From Pinus tabuliformis (lineage: Eukaryota; Streptophyta; Pinopsida; Pinales; Pinaceae), in NCBI GenBank assembly GCA_031772625.1, contig CM062808.1:142702605-142766604 (forward strand): DNA of 64,000 nt. The letters are read 5' to 3'. The notes below the pieces were generated by a model, which searched no databases, had not been told where the DNA came from, and worked only from the letters and a program-made list of their open reading frames with translations. This document shows, piece after piece, positions 44,740-54,745 of the stretch; position 1 is the first letter of the stretch; each line of letters begins with the position of its first letter. Made by a program: the position numbers and the translations under genes.

Positions 44740-45434
44740 TTCAGCTGCCTAGAGCACTAAGACTTTGCTTTCATTGGTTAGTCAAATGGCCGAGCCACCT
44801 GTGTATGGCTTCAGATGACTACCACTTACTCTTCCTAGGTAAGGTTCTCCATTTAGCTTTACCAACTACACCACGCGCCACCATTTTTGATCACCTTAAT
44901 AACATATGGTTCCAGCCAATGCATTTTGAGCTTCACTGGGAATTTATCAAACTTACTATCATACAACAACACCAAATCATTCACCTTGAATGTGTGCAAC
45001 TTAATATGTCAATCGTGCCATGCCTTTGCATGTTGCTTTTGTAGCTTCTGGTGAAATCCAGCCAAAAATCATTCTTCTTCAAGCTCCTCCAACTGCGTGA
45101 GCGTCTCCTCCAAGGATCCGCGATCCGGCATACCTATGAGTGCTGCTATGCATAGACTAGGCACGATGTATTCCATAGGCATTACAGCTTCCACTCCATA
45201 GACAAACCTAAAAGGTGTCTATCCCGTCTGTTTCTTGCATGTCATCCTATAAGCCCATAATACTGCTGGTACGCACAGGTCCCAATCACTTCGTTGCACC
45301 TTGCATACCTTATTTAGCGCATTGCATACCTTGTTGAAGGATTCTATGCATAGAACCTTCTGCACAATTACTCTTCCTACATAATTTTTTCCCAACATTA
45401 AGAGCCATCTGCGAGCCGCCCCCCCCCAACACAT
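44740..45434 (-). pseudogene. G2 integrase, C-terminal half only
   Basis: The frame 45434-45219 starts inside the core near the catalytic Glu (CIESFNKVCNALNKVC) and has PAVLWAYRMTCKK. The sequence below it reads PFRFVYGVEAVMPMEY and a worn MHWLEPYVIKVI, the GPY module with Gly to Glu. It aligns with E3 at 14920-15480. The zinc domain and the two Asp are missing. Confidence 0.7.
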
Positions 45435-45439
45435 GCTTA

Positions 45440-45810
45440 TTGACCATGTATTTCATAGTTGAGTACATGTGCATCCGCGCAGGTTGGGGCTCTTTTCCGT
45501 ATGTCTGTGTCCTGCTGGCCAAATGTGCGTGCAGATCATCCTGTCCATTATACTTGTCTATCAGTCACACCCTAGGCTTCCCAAATATTGTGTGCATCAT
45601 TCTCCTACATTCGCACTAGTCGTCAAATCTCCCTTTGTATGTACCCCACCATCTCGCGGGCGTAGCACGCAGTACCCAATCCAAGGCCTAGAATCGTTGC
45701 TTTTCTGGCACTTCTCTTTCAAATTTATCCAAGAAGGTATCTACCTCAGTCAAACCATCATAATTAGGCAGGTCTCTTACTTATGTCAATACATAGCACA
45801 TTGACCTTTT
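45440..45810 (-). pseudogene. Second capsid-like (Gag) domain after protease in G2
   Basis: Minus-strand reading: VRDLPNYDGLTEVDTFLDKF, then a VLRATPARWWGTYKGRF block, RMMHTIFGKPRV and KYNGQDDLHAHLA. ATPARWW and the order of these blocks are typical of a Retrotrans_gag-type capsid. It follows protease (46400-46050), not precedes it, and is distinct from the gag at 47400-48003. It ends at about 45460, where it is fused to the integrase remnant. Confidence 0.55.
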
Positions 45811-46050
45811 CATCATATCACAATTTATTGTAGTTACCTCATATAACCAATTCTTCTATCGCTTTGTTTCTTCATCAAAATCTGAAGTATAAGAGCTCTC
45901 GTGCTCCCATGAAATCCGTCCATCCGTGGTGGGATTCACCAAGTCCTGGTCTCGCATTGTTATATTATAGATACTGTCCAAATCAGTCACTTTCATAGTC
46001 ACGCACCAGCTCCATATAGTGAAATCCTTCAGCAGGGTCCAGGGGTATAA

Positions 46051-46400
46051 TTACATGTAGTGATTTATTCTCAAAGTCATTTTGCACTTCTTTAGATTGA
46101 TTACCCCATTCATGTTAGTGGCCCATTCAATTCCTACGAGCATGAGGGAGGGATTTCTATCATCAACAATCCCTATCACTTCAAAATCTGGCAATGCGCT
46201 TGCCCCCTCAATATCCATAGTTATTCCTGGCAATCGCCCCATGGGTATTATTTTCTGCTGGTTCGCCATTCACAGCTAAATTGGAGACCACTGCAGTGTA
46301 GGTTGCCCCATTTGTTCCCATGTATGCTTCGGCAGAACATTTGCATCTGATCCCAAATCCAAAATTACTTGGTCCATCTCATATTCTCCGATCTATGCGA
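46051..46400 (-). pseudogene. G2 aspartic protease
   Basis: Minus strand reads QVILDLGSDANVLPKHTWEQ, with an Asp-Leu-Gly-Ser active site. The frame 46269-46051 then gives MGRLPGITMDIEGASALPDF and SLMLVGIEWATNMNGVINLK, the second half of the fold (Leu-x-Gly). It is flanked by the zinc knuckles above and the ITMRDQDL tail below. Confidence 0.65.
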
Positions 46401-46869
46401 TTAGCCTCATCTCCCTTCATGTTCTTTTCATATGATTTCTAATCTTTTAGACTATGCGTGGTTCTCCTAGAATGGTCCCAATGCATATATTGATGAGTTC
46501 CTATAACCCTTTCACTGCCTTACTGTCATGCAGTAACTTCATACATGTTTCTAGGAACATCGTGAGCATAGATGGGTCCATATTCGGCTCCGGTTTATCT
46601 TTTCTTCCTGAAGTGGAGGCATTAGTGAAGCTCTTCTTAGCTTCCATGAAGGTTTCCCGAGTGAGCTCGAAATCAAACTCCGCTTCTTTCGCCAAAGCGT
46701 TGTGAACTCAAGTACTATCTTCTGGTCATCTCTGGTCACAATCCCACTTTGGAGCACAATGTTCACATTTGGATATTCCTCGTGCGGCTCAGACCTCATC
46801 ATTTGTAGTTTTGAGTCGGGGGAGGTAGTAGCACTCCTTTGTCACATATCCTATCTATCAACGTAGGAC

Positions 46870-48003
46870 AATCTTCTATCTCATGATCAAACAAGGTGCA
46901 ATACAAACATGATGGGCATGTTAGATTTGTACAATCGTGGACATAATGTCCTAGCCCTATGCAATTGTAACAAATTAACTGTCTGTGACCTCTTCCAGGT
47001 CCTCGTCTGCCTCGATCTCATCCGCGCCCTTGAAATCCTGTTTGCGCCATTCATGCATTTTGGTCAAGGGGCCACGTTTCAGCCTAAACTCTATAGGTGG
47101 GAGTTCTATCCATCATCAACTCATAACTTCTACAAGTGCACTCATCCTTCCCCACTGACCTAAAAACGTTGCAGAACAACTATTATGAATTTTGTGTATA
47201 CTTCTGTAACAAGTGACAATTTTCCGTGGCATGTTTTCTGCTATTTGAAAAATCGTGCACCACAAAGTAGGAGCCGCACTAGGTCTTACTTACCCTTCCA
47301 GCATTAAAGGCATCAGTCCACCTCCTATGAGGTAATTTGTGAAAACTGGGCAGTGGTCCTTGTCATGACCCTGACCCTTGCATTTCACACACCATACCTA
47401 TTCACACACTTCTGGTCGAGCTGTCCTGTCCTGTTTCAGTCTCTGCATCTCAAGGCATAAATTCTTCAGTTACACGTGGATCTGCTGAAATCATAAGTTA
47501 GAATCCTACATCAGGGTCTCATGCAGCCTCATGGAAATCTCCAGGGCTTCTACCTAATTCATTATCTTTTGCTATGATAGTGCACTCCTTAAATGTGGCG
47601 TTATCGAAGCTACGAACCACTCACGATGCTACCCATCCATTAGATTCATATTAGCTTCATGAATCATATATTTTAGCCACTGATCCAGCTCCCAAGGAGT
47701 CTCACCTAGTAGCATCATGATCTCTTTGAATCCAATGATCGACTGTGCTTCATACTTCGGCCTGCTAAATTCTTTATTCAACATTGTTTGGATATCTGTG
47801 ACTCCCACATTTGGATTATCATTGGAGTACTTAATATACTAGGTTAGCGTACGATCCTACAGAGCGTTGACCAGTGTTGCTTTCTTTATATTGTCATTTG
47901 TAACTCCTTGCGCTTCCCATATAGCCCTTACAATGAATTAGAATTGGTTCGGATCCTAATTTCCCAAACCTTTGAACTCAGGAAACTTCACTATGCTTGC
48001 CAT
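46870..48003 (-). pseudogene. G2 Gag: capsid and three zinc knuckles
   Basis: ATG at 48003 opens MASIVKFPEFKGLGN, interrupted at once by TAG, then DPNQF. The capsid region (47950-47520) has FIVRAIWEAQGVTNDN and LGETPWELDQWLKYMIHEA. Knuckle 1 is CVKCKGQGHDKDHC (47341-47397). A pair follows at 46980-46880: CYNCIGLGHYVHDC and a CLYC.LFDHEIEDC form. Many stops. It should bind and package the element RNA. Confidence 0.65.
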
Positions 48004-48239
48004 ATTGAATCGTGGCGGCGGTGGAGGTGGTACAGGTGAAGATGGAGGTGATAGTAGTGAAGTTGGTAGTGGTGTGGGTGGAGGTGGTATTCGTGGGCTT
48101 CTTTGCCTTAGCAGATGGATCACACTTCGTGGTCAGACCTTCACGAGTTCTTCCTCATTCCCTCGTGGAGGTGAAATCAAGGGGATGGTTTCTGGTCCCT
48201 TATTTCCTTCGTTCCTGTAAGATTTTCCACTTCGTGTAG

Positions 48240-48728
48240 CTCCGAACATCAAGGTAACTGCATAACCCTCTCTTCACACAATAGCATTTTAATCCAAGTA
48301 TTCAAAGACTTAACATACTTACCTCACGGTCCTTTGAGAAAACGTTGCTCTGCCTCGCTATAGCTAACTGAAGTGTCAACCGCGAACTCAGTAATGAACC
48401 CTCCTATAATCCAATCGAGCTAATGATCAACGGCACGCGTGATCTTATCCTCCGATGCTTCCAACCTCCACACTAACTCTGGGGTCCACACAATAGGACC
48501 GTCAAGTTTCCACCTTCCTTGGCTATCTGCTAGCTTCGCAATCCACTTGTATAGAACAGTAGGGAAGGACGTGAAAAATATTTCATGGATCTCTGTATAT
48601 AGATAGCAGTCTAACCGCTCTTCTTTTGATAGTTGTGGGTTCCTGTTCTCATGCATCGCAAACTCGTGAATTCTTCTATCCAACCAACCTTCAATTTCCT
48701 TCTTAGTTGGATTCCAATGATATGACAT
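48240..48728 (-). pseudogene. G2 N-terminal ORF ahead of capsid
   Basis: The frame 48728-48420 starts 43 bp after the LTR (MSYHWNPTKKEIEGWLDRRI) and runs through LYKWIAKLADSQGRWKLDGP. After one stop it continues to DWIIGGFITEFAV. A related reading at 59700-60000 in G3 has LYNWLQRL and an IIEF end. This N-terminal part could be matrix-like; I know no match. Confidence 0.5.
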
Positions 48729-48771
48729 CAGACATCTCTATGCAGATTCTGGTCCCGAAAACAGAACCATT

Positions 48772-49698
48772 TGTTAGCTTATGGGGGCCTGACCCAGGTT
48801 CGAAGTTATTTAGCTAAACAAATCTCTATACTACTGGCCCTTTTGGCATCATCCTGTGAAGCGCAGACTGAAGTCTCACGTGAAGCAGTATGGGGGGATG
48901 CTGGAACCAAGTTTCTGCACCCTTGAGATGTCTGTGATGTCGATTTAGTCCAACTAGATCTGCCTTCATGTAGGTTGCTTTGTGCGCTATTCTAACCTTC
49001 AATACCGTTGCGATCTGTTATAATAATCTTTTGTGCAGCCCTAACCAGGGGCTGAGATGATTTCGTGCTGCTATGGGAGTGAACTATGATATTTCCCAAA
49101 ACTACATTGTGTTTCTTACTTATCTTTTTAACAAACCTTACTTATGTTCGCGTAAGAAGTTATTCTAACTTGCGTTCACTTAATCAACCCAATTATACAA
49201 ATTCGCGCATCATATATGCATTAAAAGTGCAATCTAAATCCAATGTAACAGATGCATAAAAAAAGTAATAAATACACAGAAATGATAGGAAAATTCTCTT
49301 TATTAATACTTCCAAATATTATATACTTGACTCACGCTGCGCACTCAACTGCAAACTACAAGGCCTCTGTGCACTTAGTTGCAGAGCCTTCTCCTACTCT
49401 ACGACCCAAAACTAGACTTTACACTCCAGATATGACTCAAATCTTCATCCTTATCGTGATTTCTTAACTACTTAGAGCCTCGCTCTATTTATACAATCCC
49501 ATGGTCCGCGGACCATGGGTATATCTCGACATCTGGCACTACAATAACAAAATTAAGGGCGGACAACGCTATGATTCTTTAACCAACTACGCGCTCCGCG
49601 TCCAAAAAATGTGGAGTCTTTACATCATAATTACAATATTTGACTAAAATCTGGGCTTTAAGCCCCAAAACTTCCCATGGGGGATCCCACTCCCAACA
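48772..49698 (-). repeat. G2 5' LTR
   Basis: 927 bp. It has a perfect 22 bp palindrome (arms CCCATGGTCCG and CGGACCATGGG) at 49498-49519. Four bases lie between it and TATTTATA (TATAAATA on the sense strand). Primer site AATGGTTCTGTTTTCGGGAC is at 48752-48771. Confidence 0.85.
49498..49519. promoter_or_regulatory. Perfect 22 bp palindrome beside the LTR TATA box
   Basis: The block reads the same on both strands and ends four bases from the TATA box. Related forms stand in the same place in four other LTRs (31773, 34750, 13634, 19160). It is a candidate binding site for a dimeric regulator, or a cruciform. Confidence 0.6.
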
Positions 49699-51107
49699 GT
49701 CTTCTTAGTAGTGGTTAATCTCGCACAATGTGCCCTTCTTAATCACAGTTGTAACAATGAACTGTACCTCTACCTCCTAACCTTCCTCCCCTTGTTCCTC
49801 CTCCTCCTGTCCCTCGAGGAGTATCGTCAATTCAGAAGGAAGGTTGAGTGGTCTAACCTATCAGCTAAAGCATCTAGTGCCCTACAATAGTTAGTATAGT
49901 GAGCTGTTGAAGCACATAATTTACAGTAATTTTTATTTAGAATATTGGAGTATTTTTGCAGTATTGGGCACATATGGGGGTGGGTTCCCCCCCTTGTATC
50001 CCTCACAGTACTCCTCTTGGTTGTGCCCATGATATAAACCTTGTGATCCTACTTGTGTGACTCCTACTATGGGTTTAGGCCTAGGTCCTACTAGTGTAGA
50101 CATGGTATTTGCGCCTCACAACCTCAGAAATTATGTAGCAACATGACCTTCCACTAAGTAGGTTGTACACCATACGTTTGGCCGCGTTAGGCAGGCTAGT
50201 TACATATATTCAACTTCTCTGTTAGACTTGAAATTTGATGTTGTAAACCCAAAATAGATGGATCATGTAGTGTCGCTCCAACCTGGTACTCGTGTGGGTG
50301 TCCTTCCATAGCTTCAATATGAGTTTCTTTCTTGAGAGTATCTTGTAGTGTATCAATTTTCAGTTGCGTCAATGGGATATAGGTGGGAGGAAATAATGCT
50401 TTGATAAATCAGTCCCTTTGATGATTTGGATCTATCGGGTAACTTAGTTTACCAATTGTGTCCTTAAATATTTGCATCATCTCCCATGCAATCTCTCCCT
50501 CCCATTGTTTTATCTCCCACAACTTCAACAACCCTTACTGATTGGTTTGTGGAAGTTTAAATTCTTGTACAAGTTCTCTTTTAAAATCATCCACAGTTTG
50601 ATTCTGGTGTAACTCTGATCACTTTATGAACTATCTCAAGGCTCTTTCCCTAAGAGTGGTCTAAAGTTAGATTAATTTCACATCATACGGAATCTAGCGG
50701 GCCATCCAAATGGCTTCACACAGATACCAGTGTTTTTCTATGTCGTCATTGTCTTCACTATAGAACTCAGGATACCTCGTGAATGATCCCGCCATTTTTT
50801 ACTAATTTCATGATAAGAGCACAAATCCTTCCAATCCAGGATGTAGTGATCCTTGTAAACTCATACCACTTCTACTAATCCCACTGCTTCTAGCACTAAC
50901 TTTATAATTAACATGCACACTATGAACTCTTATAGTTTTGATTAACTTAGATAGGAACTTGTGAGGATTGTGATAGAGTACCAGGGGAAGGTTGAGGGAG
51001 ACACTTCCTAAGTTTCGGGGAGGCATATCATTGATTCCTTTGGACACATCATATTCAACAAAAAGTATCCTTATATAAAAATGCATGTCATCTTTTAGGA
51101 TTCCCTC
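49699..51107 (-). pseudogene. G3 Gag: capsid and zinc knuckles, between G2 and E2
   Basis: On the minus strand MAGSFTRYPEFYSEDNDDIE starts near 50795, followed by KHWYLCEAIWMAR and later KLPQTNQ and LKLWEIKQWEGEIAWEM. This is a capsid domain like that of G2. The frame 50030-49827 has YCKLCASTAHYTNYC, a CCHC knuckle (x2, x4, x4). Below it HCYNC.EGHIVRDCPLL leads into the G2 insertion at 49699. Sequence above 50800 is Gly/Ser-poor linker. Several stops. Confidence 0.6.
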
Positions 51108-52211
51108 TGTTGTGGGGAAAAATGCCTATGCAGGACGATCCTATCCACCTAAGGTTGTGACAGTACCTTAGAAACAAACAGATACAGCTACTTCGGTTTC
51201 TTCCTTTATGAAATGTGAAAGAGGGGAGATTGGTAGACTTACCGTTGTCTTCCGGTTGTCCCTCGATCTAGATCCTCTTCTCTTTGGGTGTCCACAACTA
51301 CTTGCCTCCTCGCTTGCTCAAGAGAACAGCTACTTGATTCCCACGAGATCACAAGAGAACAACTACCTGTGACAAGAGAACAGCTACTTGTGACAAGAGA
51401 AGAACACAACACAAAGGCAAATATACATATTCATAAATGATTCAGGATTAGAAGTAAATCAAATATACTAATGCAAATCATACAAAATACACCAGCATAT
51501 AGGAAAGAACCAAGAAGCTTTATTGATTGATAATAAGGTTCAGGAAGAGATACAACCCATAGGGCTCCAACCCAGCATCTCCTTCCCAGCAGAATGGAAT
51601 TCATTCTTCAGCTCCCTTCAAAGCATTAAGCAACCAATGATCCAACCTCAAACCAACAGCAATTCTTTGCAATCACCAAATTCCAGCCCCCTGATCTCAT
51701 AGAGGAGAGATCTATATATAGGAGTTTTGGAGAGAGGATGAGTCAGCTTGAGGCTGGTATGAAACTGACTAGTCTCCTCTCCCTCTCTCAGTTCTTGAGT
51801 CCACTTGGAGGTTCTTGGTTCCACTTGGAGATTTGGAACCTCTTACTCATCACCATTCGAATTCCCTGATGCAAGTGTAATTTTGGAAGCTTCCTGAGCA
51901 TTGACACATTGAGAAATGAGCCTGCCACTTGTCCAGTTACGCTCAGCGTAGGTAGCCTTTGTTGCAGTTGACATTCAACGCAGGTAGACAATGGAGCAGT
52001 TGACATTCAGCACAGATGCTTAGTGGAGCAGTTGACATAATCTAGAATTGGCTTATTTTTTAGTGTTTTCAGGTGGAGAACTTCTGTGAATTGCTGTGGT
52101 TTGTTGGCCTTGTTCCGCTAGGGGTAGGAACAACATGTTTAGGGACTTTGGATCCCTTAGATTATTGACATTTCATGCTTAGTGATGCAAGGCACAAAAA
52201 TGTCTATAACA
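51108..52211 (-). repeat. E2 3' LTR
   Basis: 1104 bp. TATA (reverse of TCTATATATA, 51711-51720) and AATAAA complement TTTATT (51519-51524) match the layout in E1. CAACGCAGGT, the reverse of ACCTGCGTTG, is at 51976-51985, and a variant lies near 51945. Confidence 0.9.
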
Positions 52212-53335
52212 GTTGCCCCCTAAAGTATGAGGCCGTTTATTGGGTGAAATGCTTTATCCAGGAGGGTCCGAAGTTCATCCATTTGCTGGGAGGAGACCTG
52301 TAATAAGATACAATATAATACATTATGATTCATACTACTTTCATGATCTAGTTGAGGCGGGCATTCCCATGCTCAGCTTTATAAATTCATTTTGGTACAT
52401 AGAACAGATGATCGTCTGATGGTAGACTGATAATTTTGGTGAAATTATCATCCTTTGAGTAGGATGATCATCTACTGCAATGATGTACATGTCAAATGTC
52501 TTTATTTTTCCTGAATATATATCGTAGCCCGGATGGATGAAACTAGATCCGGGGTCTTCAAACTCGTTCGATCTTCACTCTAAGTACAAGTCGATCCATG
52601 TGAGAATTGCGTTGAAGTCGAACATGGAAAGACATCGCTTGATTACCGGTCAATGATGTAAACCGTTAACAAGCGCGAGAGGAATCACCGATAATGATAA
52701 TGACCCTCAAGGTACTGCAGTACAATTCACGTGGTGTGAATAAAGGACTTGGCGTCGAACACCACGCAAAATCTTCTGGTCGAAGGTCATTGATGTATAC
52801 CTGTCGCCGGAAGTGAGAAACTTGCCATTGAGGCATGCAAGCTTCAAAGTACTGAAGGGGTTGTTCCTAGATCAACTTCTTGGATAATGAGCTGATGTCG
52901 ACAAGAAGCGATCCGTCAAAGTAGGGCCTTAATGAATCCCACATCAGTGACACGGAACGGAGCTAATGATTTTAATGGAGGTGAAAAACAACCTGTGACA
53001 TATGATTCAGGGTGGCGGTCATGAATGGATGAAGGATAATGTATGGCAGTGGATGGGACCCGGTTGAATCTTTCTGAACGACTTCTCTTGAACATATGAT
53101 GACATTGATGCAATGGATCGGTAGCATTACCCCAAATATGGATGGTATGGCGAGACCATGGTGATGTGACCGGTGAATGAAACAACCCAACCCGATTGTG
53201 GTACGGAGGAAAAGTGTCATGTTCAAGAGCGACCTGCTACCATCAAAGTTTCCTTGATTTTTTCCCAATTTTTCCCCAGTCATTGCTGACCAGTACCTCT
53301 TTATTTTTGTCAAGCTTGAGGAGGATAACATATGC
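52212..53335 (-). other. E2 distal 3' untranslated region
   Basis: Non-coding, corresponding to 11200-12287 of E1 in reverse. Frames at 52916-53331 mirror those of E1 but carry no motif and shift phase. The polypurine region is at 52212-52225. Confidence 0.6.
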
Positions 53336-54300
53336 TTGTTCTATAACCTGCCCTTCGGGCAAGCCCATCGCTATGTTTTAACGAGCCTAGCGATAGTGAA
53401 ACTCGTTCTCGTCTAAAGACGAGGTTGTCGCTATTTAGTGATTTTAACGAGTCTAACGACAAGGAAAACTCGGCCCTTTTCATTTTTAGAGAGTCTGAAA
53501 AGGTACATAAAGTTAACTCCAAAATTCCTTTTTCGTCATCTAATCCCTTAAGTCCGAAAAAGTATAAAACAATACAGAAGGGATGAGTTTTCGATAGTTT
53601 TAACGAGCCGAACAAAACAAGCGCTCGATCGTTTTGTGCAATAATCCCTCAGGTCCAAAAAGATTAAAATCTAGAGGAGGGATAGCACTTCCGGTCGCTT
53701 TAACGAGCTGGAAGGCCAAAACTCGGCAATCTTTTCATATTTTACGAGTCAGTTGAAAAGAGCTTAAAGAAGACTCGTCTTCTGAGGAACGAGTGATGAA
53801 CAGGGTTAGCAGCTGATTCCAGGTACAGGTTGGAATTTTCCAATCACGGCAGTGTCACAAGGATGGCTAGGTGAAATCACTCTTTGCAGCTGTTCCTCAA
53901 AATGGGTAAACAATCAAATGGAGGTAAACGATCGGCCAAATGAACAGTGGAGGTGACGGTGCACAAAACACGACCAGGGTTTTTATGGTTGATCAGGTTA
54001 CATACACAATGGTTATTTACCGGGATAGGTTCATTTTTTAACGAGCTTGAATGCGCCAAAACACTGCTCGGACTTATGTTTATTTTTTAACGAGCATGAA
54101 CTATGTGCTAAAACTGCTCGGATCTCGCTTTTCTATTTTTTAACGAGCATAAATTCCACGTTAAAACTGCTCGATAATACCAGTCATATGATAAGAGTGT
54201 CTCATCAGAGATCGCTATTTTTTACTGGAGCTTCATCTCACCACGCTTTGCTCCGCATCCTTTCGTTATGCAAGCTCGGAAACGGCTAATCCTACGAGTT
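53336..54300 (-). repeat. E2 stem-loop array (CTCG-TTAAA type)
   Basis: Stems given on the plus strand: CGAG/CTCG 53382-53405, CGAGT/ACTCG 53448-53472, CGAGC/GCTCG 53604-53627, CGAG/CTCG 53704-53725, CGAGC/GCTCG 54042-54070, CGAGCA/TGCTCG 54091-54120 and 54144-54173. On the sense (minus) strand each is followed by TTAAA. The loops of the last two contain GTTTTA, as in E1. Units and order mirror E1. Confidence 0.7.
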
Positions 54301-54745
54301 TAAAGGGTTAGACCTACAGGTTTAAAGGGAGGACCTAAAAATTTAAAAAATAAATAGTCGCCCCTTGCAAGCACTCCAAAAGGTTTGCATGCCCCCAGGC
54401 ATAAGACAGAATTTCAAGGTTACCTCTACTTCTTTTCCGCTAAAACTTTCGTTTTACCGAGAGAGGCTTACCTCTTTCAGGTTACCCAAAGATTGTCTCG
54501 TTAGCAGATTAAACAAAACACTTTCTCGGCAATGCCTATCGAAATAGACAAAGGTGAGCGAAAAGAAGATTATTTCACTCACATAACTTTGACAAAAGAA
54601 TCTTATTCCAAAACAACCCCTCTTCCTCTATGGACGGGGTACGGACTAGTCATATTCTCCCGCGGAAACCTACCCTATACCCAAAGTTCTCTGCCGAAGC
54701 AGACCAGGATGCATGCCCCCTGGGTTCCAGTCATATCCTCCCAGA
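54301..54745 (-). other. Non-coding stretch between E2 ORF and hairpin array
   Basis: No motif. TTTAAAGGGTTAGACC and TTTAAAGGGAGGACC form a short degenerate repeat near 54300-54345, and TTTAAAAAATAAA follows. No counterpart in E1 is obvious. Confidence 0.4.

Larger units (their letters stand above)
34005..49698 (-). mobile_element. G2: Gypsy element of the E3 family, with R nested inside
   Basis: LTRs at 34005-34950 and 48772-49698 (TGTTGGCTTATGGGGG or TGTTAGCTTATGGGGG start) are flanked by GTCTT on both sides, a perfect target duplication. Minus orientation is given by the primer site AATGGTTCTG at 48771 and the polypurine GTTGGGGGCT at 34951. Coding remains in order: gag N-terminal ORF, capsid, three zinc knuckles, protease, a second capsid-like domain, the C-terminal half of integrase, then a long third ORF. 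RT and RNase H are absent. Insertions within it are R (36053-41835) and a probable solo LTR (42868-43395). Confidence 0.85.

Noticed and set aside
47972..48239. Gly-rich plus-strand frames
   Set aside because: Antisense of a Pro/Thr-rich linker in G2 gag; overlapping frames with low-complexity content.
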